The notes beneath the pieces are model-generated. The model was not told where the DNA came from, ran no database searches, and worked only from the letters and a program-made list of their open reading frames with translations. From Acholoe squamosa (lineage: Eukaryota; Annelida; Polychaeta; Phyllodocida; Polynoidae), in NCBI GenBank assembly GCA_949317995.1, contig OX439035.1, forward strand, positions 6,075,227 through 6,139,226: 64,000 bases of DNA, in the 5' to 3' direction. The position numbers were made by a program, and so were the translations under genes. Position 1 is the stretch's first letter. Every line of letters begins with the position of its first letter. This document shows positions 1 through 8,064 of the stretch, piece by piece.

Positions 1-46
1 AGACTACCCTCGATTAGGAGTTTACTTAGGACTTAGACTAAGTTTA

Positions 47-571
47 ATGGATTACATGGAAAAAATACCGTCTCTTCGTTCTATGGGGAGAGAAATGCTT
101 ATTTCATGGAGTAGAAAGAACGTGCGTTGCAAGTGGATGGTATTGAGACATGCATTAAGTGACATAGGTCGTTACGATCTAACTGATTATTGTAGATGGT
201 ACATGGGATATTACAACGTAGTGGACCATTGTGAAATTCCTCCAGAACAGTGGAAAGTTGATACTTTGTTCGTCAACCTGGCAGACAAGTTCGAAAAGCT
301 TGACTGGAGGAAACTGGGAACTCAACTTGGAATGAGCGACCACGAGCTTAACCTGATATCCACCCCTGTTCCAGGGAAAAAAGGTGTCACAAATCCTGTG
401 TTCGAAGTTCTGATGGTTTGGAAATATAGAGAAATATCTCATCCAAGCTGCCTAATAGCCAGTCTATACAACATGGGACTTTCTGATGTAGCTCTTTACG
501 TGGAAGGTTTGAACAAGGGTTCTACTGGTTTAAAAGAGGACGAGGTTGCTCCTTTGGTCACTTTGGTCTAA
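47..571 (+). CDS. Tandem death-fold protein of the endogenous virus
   Basis: A 174-residue ORF starting at ATG 47. The second half (about residues 75 to 155) reads as a complete death domain: a leucine-rich first helix, the DWRKLGTQLG motif with its conserved tryptophan, then a helix ending in VWKYRE, and a final L-x(3)-L/GLSDVALYVE helix. The first 50 residues look like the last three helices of another death domain (GREMLISWSRKN, then the IGRYDLTDY-type end), so the N-terminal half may be missing or encoded upstream of the window. Death domains join receptors and adaptors in apoptosis and innate immune signalling. In a virus such a protein could act as a decoy or adaptor in host death signalling, but that is inference. 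The ORF lies just upstream of the packaging ATPase, in the same orientation. The domain call is from motif reading only. Confidence 0.6.
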   Translation: MDYMEKIPSLRSMGREMLISWSRKNVRCKWMVLRHALSDIGRYDLTDYCRWYMGYYNVVDHCEIPPEQWKVDTLFVNLADKFEKLDWRKLGTQLGMSDHELNLISTPVPGKKGVTNPVFEVLMVWKYREISHPSCLIASLYNMGLSDVALYVEGLNKGSTGLKEDEVAPLVTLV

Positions 572-584
572 GATATCGTCCAAC

Positions 585-1274
585 ATGGATCACAAGGAAA
601 AGGAGATCATTTTTGACCCACGTCTACAAAGCCCCTTCACAATGATCATAGCTGGACCTACTTCTTGTGGGAAAAGTCAACTTGTTTTCAAGTTGATTAA
701 AGGTGTAGACGAGCTTGTTACTCCAAAAATACACGACATATACTACTGCTACAGTCAATGGCAAGATGGATTCGACGAAATGGTGAAGTTGGGGGTTAAG
801 TTTAACAAAGGTCTTCTTTCAGAAGACTTTTTGTTCGAGGATGAAAGAGACGTGACTAAACATGGACTGGTCGTAATAGACGATCTCATGGATCCCGAGT
901 ACGTTCCCACCATAATGAAACTTTTCACTGTGGGCTCTCACCATCGCAGTTTAAGTGTAATTTTTGTTACTCAAAACTTGTTTTTCAACAATCCTGCCTT
1001 CAGAACCTTGAGCTTAAATGCACACTACCTAGTTGTTTTTAAAAACCCTAGAGACATGAGTCAGATAGGGCACATCAGCAAACAGGCCTTTCCAGGACAG
1101 AAATCCTTTTTGACGGAGGTATATAACTCAGAAACCAAAGAGAAGCATTCATACATCCTATTGGACTTTAAGCAGAGCACACCTAACGAGCTTAGGGTAA
1201 GAAACAGCATAACAACTCCTTGGAACACCTTGGTTTTCATTCCTCGAGCTTCAGCTTCGAAAAGAAAAAGATAG
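585..1274 (+). CDS. FtsK/HerA-type genome-packaging ATPase
   Basis: The first ATG of this frame is at 585, giving 229 residues; the open frame extends slightly further upstream but without an ATG. The Walker A motif GPTSCGKS is at residues 24 to 31 and a Walker B LVVIDD at residues 95 to 100. A later VIFVTQN segment matches the sensor region of A32/FtsK-like packaging ATPases. In adintoviruses, Polintons and nucleocytoplasmic large DNA viruses this enzyme pumps the DNA genome into the preformed capsid. The C-terminus is basic (ASASKRKR). The start is 13 bases after the stop of the death-fold gene, and the stop is directly followed by the ATG of the next gene, which suggests co-ordinated late expression. 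No breaks are visible. Confidence 0.88.
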   Translation: MDHKEKEIIFDPRLQSPFTMIIAGPTSCGKSQLVFKLIKGVDELVTPKIHDIYYCYSQWQDGFDEMVKLGVKFNKGLLSEDFLFEDERDVTKHGLVVIDDLMDPEYVPTIMKLFTVGSHHRSLSVIFVTQNLFFNNPAFRTLSLNAHYLVVFKNPRDMSQIGHISKQAFPGQKSFLTEVYNSETKEKHSYILLDFKQSTPNELRVRNSITTPWNTLVFIPRASASKRKR

Positions 1275-1275
1275 A

Positions 1276-1641
1276 ATGGTGACCAAAAGATCTCCTTCTG
1301 GAGGAAAATTTAAAACAATTAGGAAACATTACCACTTGTTGAAACACATATCCAAGTGTTCCTCGGCAGAGTGTTCCCACATTATCAAAGGTCTCAGCGA
1401 TGAGGTCATTAGGTTGATGAGTCAAATTTGCGTCAACGTAATGAACAAAAACCTGTTGCGTAACGAGTCCGACGCAGTCAAACGTTTATCACCCTACAAG
1501 AAAGAACTCAAGTCAGTCACAAGGCACAAGGCTACCGTTAAGCAGAAGAGGAAAACCTTTGAGCAAAAGGGAGGATTTTTGGGAACCATTTTGGGCCTTG
1601 CCTTACCCCTGATAACAGGTCTCATAGGAGCACGTCGATAA
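1276..1641 (+). CDS. Small basic protein with C-terminal hydrophobic segment (adintoviral virion-associated family)
   Basis: A 121-residue protein starting one base after the ATPase stop codon. Residues 1 to 95 are strongly basic (KRSPSGGKFKTIRKHYHLL, then YKKELKSVTRHKATVKQKRK). It ends with a glycine-rich hydrophobic stretch beginning GGFLGTILGLALPLITGLIG. I recognise the layout (helical basic body, then a short QKGGFL-plus-hydrophobic tail) from small proteins that recur beside adintovirus/Polinton capsid genes in many animal genomes. They have been compared with adenovirus core or membrane-active proteins, but a function is not established as far as I know. Such a tail could interact with membranes during entry; this is inference. 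The gene is intact. Confidence 0.6.
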   Translation: MVTKRSPSGGKFKTIRKHYHLLKHISKCSSAECSHIIKGLSDEVIRLMSQICVNVMNKNLLRNESDAVKRLSPYKKELKSVTRHKATVKQKRKTFEQKGGFLGTILGLALPLITGLIGARR

Positions 1642-1648
1642 AAAAATC

Positions 1649-2605
1649 ATGTCTTATTCAAGGATGGCCCTCGTAAGGGCGGATCTTGTTCCCCGAGAAA
1701 AAAAATCTTCTTTTGTTAGTCCTTCCTCTCCTCCCCAGCCTGGACCTAGTGTTCAAGACCAGTACTACAGCACTCAACTTTTAAGAGAAGGTTTAACTCC
1801 TGATTCCAGCCTGGTTCAAGTCCTGAACCACCTTCAGAGTAAAGCACATGAGGTGCTTAACTCTCCTAACCTCAAACTGAAGGAAAAGTTAAGGCAGTAC
1901 AATCAACTTATGATAAAGTCGGGAATTTTAACTAAAAAAGCCAAGGCCTTAGGACAACGTAGGGAAGGTCCCTATTTTGGTCGAGCAGTAGGACAAGGTC
2001 CTGCAGGAGCAGCAGCAGCAGCAGCTGGGGGTGAAAACAATTCTTTAGAAGACACCGACGACGGCGACGATGATGCTGACCACACTTTCACAGAGACTAG
2101 AGACGATCCACCACTTCCTGACGATTCAGACGGAGACAGTGTAGACGAGTTCAAAGGGGAGGAAGGTTTTAAACCTCGTGCAAGAGACAACACAGAGGGT
2201 ATGGACGCCGACATAAAAGAAAGAATACCTGCAAGTTACAGAACGACTGCTAAAAATCTATACAGAGAATTATCTCGTCACGGAAGTCAAATTTTGAATT
2301 GGAACAGAGACGGAGAAATATATGTTAACGGGGAACGTGTGCCTGGAACTGACATAACAGATTTGTTAGCTTTTGCTGCCCGACCAAAGTCTTTGAAAAA
2401 GGACCAACCTAAAGGAAGCCAGGTTTTCATGAGAGCAGTTAAAAGGCTGAACCCCACCTTAAAATTTGTCAAAAACAAGTCGGCTTTTGCAGGGCACAGT
2501 CCTTCCTTTGCTGCCAGTCCCTTGAAAAGAGCTTCCCCTATAAAGAAGAGGAAAGTAAGTCAAAAAGGAACTGGACGTAAGTTTATATGGCGCACAAGGC
2601 TTTGA
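1649..2605 (+). CDS. Conserved adintovirus-associated protein of unknown function, 318 aa
   Basis: Starts at ATG 1649, 8 bases after the previous stop, and overlaps the integrase start by 19 bases. The N-terminal third is helical (LVQVLNHLQSKAHEVLN, then LKEKLRQYNQLMIKSGIL). An alanine tract (PAGAAAAAAGG, about residues 117 to 127) and a long acidic linker (about residues 130 to 190, rich in D and E) follow. The C-terminal part carries a compact conserved block (about residues 195 to 250, with ILNWNRDGEIYVNGERVPGT and DITDLL). This block is typical of proteins that sit between the ATPase and integrase or capsid genes in animal adintoviruses, and their role is unknown to me. The basic tail holds a KKRK cluster that could be a nuclear localisation signal. 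Low-complexity sequence aside, it is uninterrupted. Confidence 0.55.
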   Translation: MSYSRMALVRADLVPREKKSSFVSPSSPPQPGPSVQDQYYSTQLLREGLTPDSSLVQVLNHLQSKAHEVLNSPNLKLKEKLRQYNQLMIKSGILTKKAKALGQRREGPYFGRAVGQGPAGAAAAAAGGENNSLEDTDDGDDDADHTFTETRDDPPLPDDSDGDSVDEFKGEEGFKPRARDNTEGMDADIKERIPASYRTTAKNLYRELSRHGSQILNWNRDGEIYVNGERVPGTDITDLLAFAARPKSLKKDQPKGSQVFMRAVKRLNPTLKFVKNKSAFAGHSPSFAASPLKRASPIKKRKVSQKGTGRKFIWRTRL

Positions 2606-3667
2606 AAAAAGATGTGCTCAGGTTTTACACAGATCCTAAACAACCTGGAAGTTTCACCAGCGTTTCTAAACTTCAACGTCATCACTTCAAGAAAACAAAG
2701 AAAAAAAACATAGAACAAGCTTTGGAAGATGTAGACGCTTACACCAGACACAAACCTTACAAGAGAAAATTTCCAAGAAAAAAAACACAAACATGGGGCA
2801 TAGACAAACAGTGGCAACTTGACCTCATAGACATGCGAGAATTTTCAAAGGAAAACAAAGGATACCAGTACATTCTAGCGGGAATAGATGTTTTTTCAAG
2901 GTATGGTTTTGGACAACCTGTGAAAAGTAAGAGAGCTGATGACGTGACAGAGGCTTTCAAAAAAAATGAGCAAAGAAAGAAAACCTCAACAAATTCAAAC
3001 TGACAAGGGCAAAGAGTTTGTCAACAAAATTTTCAAAAAACACTGTGAAGATCAAAAAATCAATTTTTTCACAGGAGAGAACGACGACGTGAAGTGTGCC
3101 TTAGCCGAAAGATTCAACTCTACCTTACAAGGAAAAATGTGGAGATGTTTTTCTCATTTCAATAACTACAAATGGGTTGACTTGCTGCCCGACTTGGTTA
3201 AGTCCTACAATTTGACTTACCACAAAGCCTTAGGAGCTGCCCCTTCAGACATAAATAAAGACAACTCTGAAGTCTTGTTTTACAGGTTGTACGATCAACC
3301 TCAAAAGAAAAAAGTTCCTGTCCTTCAGTTGAAGAGAAAAAATCAAGTGCGAATGTTGAAAACAAAGAAAACATTTAACAGAGGGTACGAACCTAACTGG
3401 ACTGAGGAAATATACACAGTCGACAACATTTCGCCCAAAGGGTACCACCTGAAAGATCTCCTTGGAGAAGAGATAAAAGGAAGCTTCTACGAACCTGAGG
3501 TCCAGAAGGTGCAAGTCCGTCACGGAAGACGCTACAACATAGAAAAAATAGTAAAATACAGAGGAAAAGGCAAGAAAAGAGAAGCCTTGATCAAGTGGAA
3601 GGGTTATGGAGACAAGTTTAACTCTTGGGAACCTGTCAAAAACATAAACAAATGGCGTTTACCTTAA
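2587..3667 (+). pseudogene. Retroviral-type (DDE) integrase with C-terminal chromodomain, frameshifted
   Basis: Two ORFs in different frames (2587 to 3003 and 2966 to 3667) make up one rve-type integrase of the F54H12.3-like Polinton/adintovirus family. The first contains the initial catalytic Asp region (QLDLIDM, then IDVFSRYGF). The second contains the second Asp (QTDKGKEF) and the Glu (AERFNSTLQGKM). The C-terminal 50 residues form a chromodomain (RYNIEKIVKYRG, ALIKWKGYGDKFNSWEP), a known feature of Polinton integrases that is thought to guide integration to chromatin marks. The frames switch in a run of eight A residues at about 2959 to 2966. This may be a real inactivating indel, a homopolymer sequencing error or, less likely, ribosomal slippage. 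The enzyme would insert viral DNA into the host genome. Confidence 0.85.
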
Positions 3668-4989
3668 CTTTACCTAGTAACTCATCTATGAACGTTTTTC
3701 CTGACAACACTTTAACTAGTTACAATACAATTTTGGCAGAATACATTAACTCTCCTACTCAGTTAGAGTGTGCTCTTCAAGAAATAACCTGTCCTACCAC
3801 GTGGTACAACGTCAAAGAAGAACCCATCCTCTTGGTACAGGGAGAAAACGACCTGACAAACAACCTCCGCTCTGTAGTAGCTTTATTGAACAAACGCAGA
3901 AGAGAATTTTTTCCTCTGGAAAAACCAGGAGCCCATAGTGTCTTCAGTAGAGCTTCAAGCTCTACATCAAATTTATCAGCCCAATCTGCTTTGAAGAGAG
4001 GAGTAAAAATAACAAAAAACCTACGTCATGTCAACCCTGTGGGATCGACTGAAACCATTCCTCCTGCTGGTCCTGCAAGTGAAAGTCCACCAACTCCTGC
4101 TGCTGCGACTGAGACGCCATCTGGAGGATTCACTTTTAACCAACCCACGCCAGAGAAGGAGGAAAAGGAAGAGGAGGAGGCTGAGGGGGAGCGTGACACG
4201 GCAGGCAGAGAGAAAAGGGAAATATCGTCGGCTGTGGCTGAAGTGATGTCTATGGATGACAGGGAAAAAAGGTCTCTTTCTTTTTTTGAAGAAAAGGCCG
4301 TCTTCACAGACTCTGCTAATGTTTCTCCGCTCTCTCCCAGTCAGTTACAGGCTGTGAAAATATGTACACGCTTCAAGGAAATTAGCAGATACCTGTCTAA
4401 GTATTACTTCAAGGAAGGTAGTATCTACAATATGTTTGCCTTAGAAGGTGTGAACCTGGAAAGCAACTCAGAGTTGATAGGATACTTGAACAGGACCATA
4501 AATAAACTACAGAGCATGTTGGTGAGAAAACTAAGAAACTACAGGAAAAACAACAAAGCCACCGTGTTTCACTACAACAAATACACAATGAAAAGTGTAG
4601 TTTCCTTGCCTCCTGGTGTGGTCATGCAACTCCCAGAAAACTTAGGGAAACAATTAGGTTTTGACGGAAGTGTTTTCCTAAGTGGAAAGACACAAAGCCC
4701 CTATGTGGTAGACCTTCAGTTCAAAAGTCGATGTGCTTTCGTGTACTCTGACATAGTCAAGCACAGTCTTGTGGGTGATTCTGAAGCACCCCTTCTCAGG
4801 CAAATCAACATAAATCGCTACAACGGTGACATGCAGACCATAAGTTTCCAGAACTTGATATATCTGCCAGTCACTAAAACCACCTTCAGACAGATAGGGA
4901 TATACTTAAGAGACAAGACTGGGGAACCTATACCATTTGAAAGCGGATCAGTGTCGGTGGTACTTGCCTTCAGACCTCTTCAAGGATAG
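3652..4989 (+). CDS. Penton-like minor capsid protein
   Basis: The first ATG is at 3652, inside the end of the integrase frame, giving 445 residues. The N-terminus (FTLTLPSNSSMNVFPDNTL) is a signature shared by this protein across animal adintoviruses and Polintons. The C-terminus (KTTFRQIGIYLRDKTGEPIPFESGSVSVVL) matches the usual final beta-strands of the penton/minor capsid family. In the middle (about residues 160 to 200) lies a disordered, glutamate- and lysine-rich insert following a P/T-rich segment, which presumably forms a surface loop. In these viruses the single jelly-roll penton occupies the five-fold vertices of the capsid and works with the hexon-like protein encoded at 5475. The gene is intact. 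Confidence 0.72.
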   Translation: MAFTLTLPSNSSMNVFPDNTLTSYNTILAEYINSPTQLECALQEITCPTTWYNVKEEPILLVQGENDLTNNLRSVVALLNKRRREFFPLEKPGAHSVFSRASSSTSNLSAQSALKRGVKITKNLRHVNPVGSTETIPPAGPASESPPTPAAATETPSGGFTFNQPTPEKEEKEEEEAEGERDTAGREKREISSAVAEVMSMDDREKRSLSFFEEKAVFTDSANVSPLSPSQLQAVKICTRFKEISRYLSKYYFKEGSIYNMFALEGVNLESNSELIGYLNRTINKLQSMLVRKLRNYRKNNKATVFHYNKYTMKSVVSLPPGVVMQLPENLGKQLGFDGSVFLSGKTQSPYVVDLQFKSRCAFVYSDIVKHSLVGDSEAPLLRQININRYNGDMQTISFQNLIYLPVTKTTFRQIGIYLRDKTGEPIPFESGSVSVVLAFRPLQG

Positions 4990-5001
4990 GAGTATATTAC
5001 C

Positions 5002-5472
5002 ATGCTTCACTACTATGGAACACCTCCATACCTGGCCCCTAGGGGTCAGTACGCTGAATACTACAGAAAATCACAGTTTGGGAACGGTGCTTTACCAGCG
5101 TACGGTGGCAGGGGCAGACAAAGAGGGCACGGACTTGGTTCGTTAATAGGTGGTTTACTGAGAGGAGCTGTTCCCCTCTTAAGTAAAATAGGACGCTCGG
5201 CTGCCAAATCTGCAGGCAAAGCCTTGCTTACTACAGGAGCTGGAGTCTTGTCCGACGTGGTAACAGGAAAAGGCTTCAAGAAAAGTGTAGTTAGGAGAAG
5301 TAAAGCTACAGGGAAGAACTTACTCAAAAGGGCTGCTTCTTCTGCTCAAGGATACATAAAAGGTACATCTGAACCTCCTCCAGTCAAACGACGAGCAACC
5401 GGCAAGCGCGGAGGACGTAAGGGGCAACGCGGCAGAGGCAGAGGACAAGCTAGAGGAAGGACCTTGTTCTAG
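5002..5472 (+). CDS. Glycine/arginine-rich core or pX/pVI-like virion protein
   Basis: A 156-residue protein starting 12 bases after the penton stop and ending 2 bases before the hexon ATG. After a tyrosine- and proline-rich start comes GRQRGHGLGSLIGGLLRG, followed by an amphipathic alanine/leucine stretch (PLLSKIGRSAAKSAGKALL). The C-terminus is very basic and RG-rich (KRGGRKGQRGRGRGQARG). The 'RGHGLGS + amphipathic helix + basic tail' layout is the one seen in adintovirus proteins compared with adenovirus minor core proteins (X, VI). Likely roles are binding the packaged DNA and disrupting membranes; both are inferred from family position. Being placed between penton and hexon supports a structural role. 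Confidence 0.65.
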   Translation: MLHYYGTPPYLAPRGQYAEYYRKSQFGNGALPAYGGRGRQRGHGLGSLIGGLLRGAVPLLSKIGRSAAKSAGKALLTTGAGVLSDVVTGKGFKKSVVRRSKATGKNLLKRAASSAQGYIKGTSEPPPVKRRATGKRGGRKGQRGRGRGQARGRTLF

Positions 5473-5474
5473 TC

Positions 5475-6791
5475 ATGAGTCTCCTTCATCCCAAGGGTCA
5501 GGTATGTGCAGTAGGTGAACTAGACCTACACGCCTTGCCTGTCACTCAAAAGGACATATTAAAATGTCAAAAAATAACCAAAACTACCAACAATGCCCTG
5601 ACTCCACACACTGAATCATTTGACTTCACCTTCGAACCAAGCAACCTGTACACAGACCTCTCAGAAACTGAGCTGTACATGGAACTGGAAGCCGTGGCGG
5701 CAGACGGAACAACTCACCTTGCCGTAGGCATAGAAGCTGCTCCAGTCAACAACTTGGCACACGCTCTCTTTGCTTCCTGCCAGTTGCTGATAAATGGGGA
5801 GAAAGTCACCGGCAACAATGAAGACTATGGTCTCAAGGCCTACATTTTGGACACAATTTGTTGCAACAAAGAAGACAAAGAGACTCGGTTGAAAGGGTGT
5901 CAAAAGTACATGAAAGACACCTGTGGTCACATGGAAGCCAGAGCGGGCGAAAATGCTGGATGGACGGCACGGAGAGCAGAGTTCAGTGCCCGCAACAAGC
6001 ATGCCTTAGTAATGAAGCCGCACCTGGATTTAATTAAACAGTGCAAGGTGCTGCCTCCGAACTGTGAAATCAAGTTCATATTCGAAAAAAATCAGCCCAA
6101 TTACTACATGATGCAAGCAGCCGATCAAAACTACTGGGTTAAAATCACCAAAGCTGAAATGACACTTCTCCAAAAATGTGTCGACGACGAGGTGGTGAAA
6201 ACTCACGTCAGCAGTGTCAGGAATCCACATTGGGGCCCTTTCAACTATCACATAGCCAGGTGTAAAGTAACTAAACACACTTTGGACGGCGGCTCACAAG
6301 ACTACAGTTGGACTCAACCTGACACTACTCAGATCCCCACCAGGATAGTCTTGTGTATGATAAAGGAAACAGCAGCTGCTGGGACTAAGACAGAAAATCC
6401 TTTCAACTGCAGGCATTTCAACGTGAAGGAAATATGTGTGAGATATGACGATCAAAAGTTTGAGTTGAAGACCGACTTCGAAACAGGCAACTGCATCAGA
6501 GCCTACAGTCAAATGTTCATAGACAGTGGGCTGTCGGCTTTGGGGCAAGACTGTGGCATAACTTTGGAAGATTTCAAAGATGGATATTCCTTCTTTGTTT
6601 TCGACCTCACCCCAGACAGAGCACCTGAAGACAGTCGTATAAATCTCATCAAGCAAGGAAAGCTGGGCATTTCCCTTAGGTTTGCCGCCCCGACTACTCA
6701 CGCCATATCTGCCGTCTTGTGTTCCTTCTACGACAACAACATCCAACTAACGGCTGACTGTCTTCCTGTCACAGACTACCACATGAACTGA
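5475..6791 (+). CDS. Hexon-like major capsid protein (F54H12.2-like, double jelly-roll)
   Basis: A 438-residue intact ORF. The N-terminal pattern (SLLHPKGQVCAVGELDLHALPVTQ written with the usual 'S-E-L-D-L-F-x-x-P-P-T-Q' logic of the family) and the following FEPSNLYTDLSETELYMELE block are characteristic of adintovirus/Polinton major capsid proteins, which databases often label 'uncharacterized protein F54H12.2'. Further supporting segments are NNLAHALFASCQLLINGEKV and LPPNCEIKFIFEK. Family members form trimers with two jelly-roll folds per subunit and build the icosahedral shell. The protein would be cleaved or matured by the protease encoded directly downstream at 6799. No stop or frameshift disrupts it. 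Confidence 0.85.
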   Translation: MSLLHPKGQVCAVGELDLHALPVTQKDILKCQKITKTTNNALTPHTESFDFTFEPSNLYTDLSETELYMELEAVAADGTTHLAVGIEAAPVNNLAHALFASCQLLINGEKVTGNNEDYGLKAYILDTICCNKEDKETRLKGCQKYMKDTCGHMEARAGENAGWTARRAEFSARNKHALVMKPHLDLIKQCKVLPPNCEIKFIFEKNQPNYYMMQAADQNYWVKITKAEMTLLQKCVDDEVVKTHVSSVRNPHWGPFNYHIARCKVTKHTLDGGSQDYSWTQPDTTQIPTRIVLCMIKETAAAGTKTENPFNCRHFNVKEICVRYDDQKFELKTDFETGNCIRAYSQMFIDSGLSALGQDCGITLEDFKDGYSFFVFDLTPDRAPEDSRINLIKQGKLGISLRFAAPTTHAISAVLCSFYDNNIQLTADCLPVTDYHMN

Positions 6792-6798
6792 GAAAAAA

Positions 6799-7263
6799 AT
6801 GAGAACTTCAGACATAACAGGTGCACTGGGAAACCATCCACACACAAGGCGGTTCTACCTGGGAACTTTTGCCAGTAATCAATGTCCTAAAAAACCAATT
6901 CCCTCTACATGTTTCGTCAGTAACACAGATCCAAGCTCTAAACCTGGTCAGCACTGGGTGGCATTTTACGTTTCTCATAACGGGAATGTATTCTACTTTG
7001 ATCCCTATGGCCTACCTCCGTTTACTATATATCACCAGAGGTTCATGCAAAAGTCGTCAGATGGTCACGGGTCGTTCAGCAGAAAACAAGTGCAAAACTT
7101 TTACGCTAAAACGTGTGGAGCCCACTGCATTAACTTCCTCATAGAAACATGTCGGACCAAGGATCCACACCACACTGTGAAAAGGTTTTCTCAGGTCCCC
7201 TTCAACTTAATGGACAAAATAGTCAGGCCCTTCCTGAGAAAGAGAGAGAAGAAGAGGCAATGA
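6799..7263 (+). CDS. Adenain-like cysteine protease (capsid maturation)
   Basis: A 154-residue protein starting 7 bases after the hexon stop. The catalytic set of the adenain/Ulp1 (C5-type) fold is visible: His52 in GQHWVAFYV, Asp68 in FYFDPYG and the nucleophile Cys106 in KTCGAHCINFL. All three are in the expected order and spacing, and the length is close to that of small adintovirus proteases. Its likely job is to process virion precursors such as the core proteins encoded at 1276 and 5002 during capsid maturation. The C-terminus is basic (RKREKKRQ). Its stop codon overlaps the start of the next gene (ATGA-type overlap at 7260 to 7263), a compact viral arrangement. Confidence 0.85.
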   Translation: MRTSDITGALGNHPHTRRFYLGTFASNQCPKKPIPSTCFVSNTDPSSKPGQHWVAFYVSHNGNVFYFDPYGLPPFTIYHQRFMQKSSDGHGSFSRKQVQNFYAKTCGAHCINFLIETCRTKDPHHTVKRFSQVPFNLMDKIVRPFLRKREKKRQ

Positions 7264-7574
7264 ATTTCGAGATGAGTCCAGAAGAAGTAGCAGTCAAAGC
7301 AGACGTGAGCAATCTTTTGGTGAAAGGAAAAGTTAAACGTGAACTGGACGTGATAGACGGGCTTCAGAGCACGGCGGAAGTAATAGACAAGATTCTCATC
7401 ATCATGGCCGAGTTAATGGACAAAGTGGTAGCCCTGGAGGAGAACGACATAGGAAGAAAGGCCTTGAAGGATTTAATGGAGAGAATGCGGGCCTTAGAGG
7501 ACCGTAGTCAAAGTCCTACTCCAGCCAAGACCGGGTGCAGTTGGTACTGCAACAAGAATTCATTTTCCATATAA
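7260..7574 (+). CDS. Small coiled-coil protein, unknown function
   Basis: The first plausible ATG is at 7260, overlapping the protease stop; the open frame continues upstream but inside the protease gene. The 104-residue product is acidic and helical, with heptad-like spacing of hydrophobic residues (VIDGLQSTAEVIDKILIIMAELMDKVVALEEN, described here in two overlapping parts: VIDGLQSTAEVIDKIL and IMAELMDKVVALEEN). It ends in an unusual cysteine-containing tail (TGCSWYCNKN). I do not recognise a named family. Small coiled-coil proteins are common at this position in adintoviruses, and oligomerisation or scaffolding is a reasonable but unproven guess. It is the last viral gene before a poly(A) signal. 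Confidence 0.5.
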   Translation: MNFEMSPEEVAVKADVSNLLVKGKVKRELDVIDGLQSTAEVIDKILIIMAELMDKVVALEENDIGRKALKDLMERMRALEDRSQSPTPAKTGCSWYCNKNSFSI

Positions 7575-7651
7575 TATCCATGTACTCTGCTTGCAAAGCA
7601 TATCTGATTATAATGATTCATACCTAGCATGTACTCTGATAGGAAGAAAAA

Positions 7652-7657
7652 AATAAA
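7652..7657 (+). terminator. Poly(A) signal after the viral gene cluster
   Basis: AATAAA lies 78 bases after the last viral stop codon, inside an A-rich stretch, and is followed by GTTGTGTCTTTG-type GT-rich sequence. It would serve the rightward transcripts of the viral genes. Confidence 0.5.
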
Positions 7658-7822
7658 AAGATTGAATTAAAAAAAACCGAGTTGTGTCTTTGTTGCATTT
7701 AATCTCATATCAAAATAGTGAGTGATAAGTATTGCGTAAATTCATAGGAACATTGCATCAGAAAATGAGTCATGGTTATTGTGTAATTTGTTTCAAGGAT
7801 TGCACAATACACCCTCATACGT

Positions 7823-8064
7823 AGGTCATACGTTTTTGCAAGTAGGTTAGTAGGTCACTTCCGGTTTGTAAGTAGGTCAGCTCTAGGTATTGCACAATTC
7901 TTTTAATTTATGCAACTAGGTCAGGTCACTAGGTCAAATGGAATCCAGCTCTCTGATTGGTCGAAAAAACTAGGTCATGACCTTATGACGTCACTTCCTG
8001 TCAAATCCAGCCCTCTGATTGGCTGAAACTAGGTCACTTCCGGTCTACCAGTAGGTCATGACCT
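7823..8064. promoter_or_regulatory. Cluster of nuclear-receptor half-sites (AGGTCA) with CRE, CCAAT and ETS motifs
   Basis: Nine forward AGGTCA hexamers start at 7823, 7852, 7874, 7918, 7923, 7931, 7972, 8031 and 8053. Two are completed by TGACCT to the perfect palindrome AGGTCATGACCT (7972 to 7983 and 8053 to 8064). A consensus cAMP-response element TGACGTCA is at 7986 to 7993. Inverted CCAAT boxes (ATTGG) lie at 7956 and 8018, and CACTTCCGG ETS-type sites near 7856 and 8035. The block 7941 to 8064 is partly a diverged internal duplication. The density is far above chance and resembles a hormone- or stress-responsive enhancer/promoter. It sits at the right edge of the virus, so it could drive leftward or rightward viral transcription, or lie in a terminal repeat. 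Function is inferred. Confidence 0.55.
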
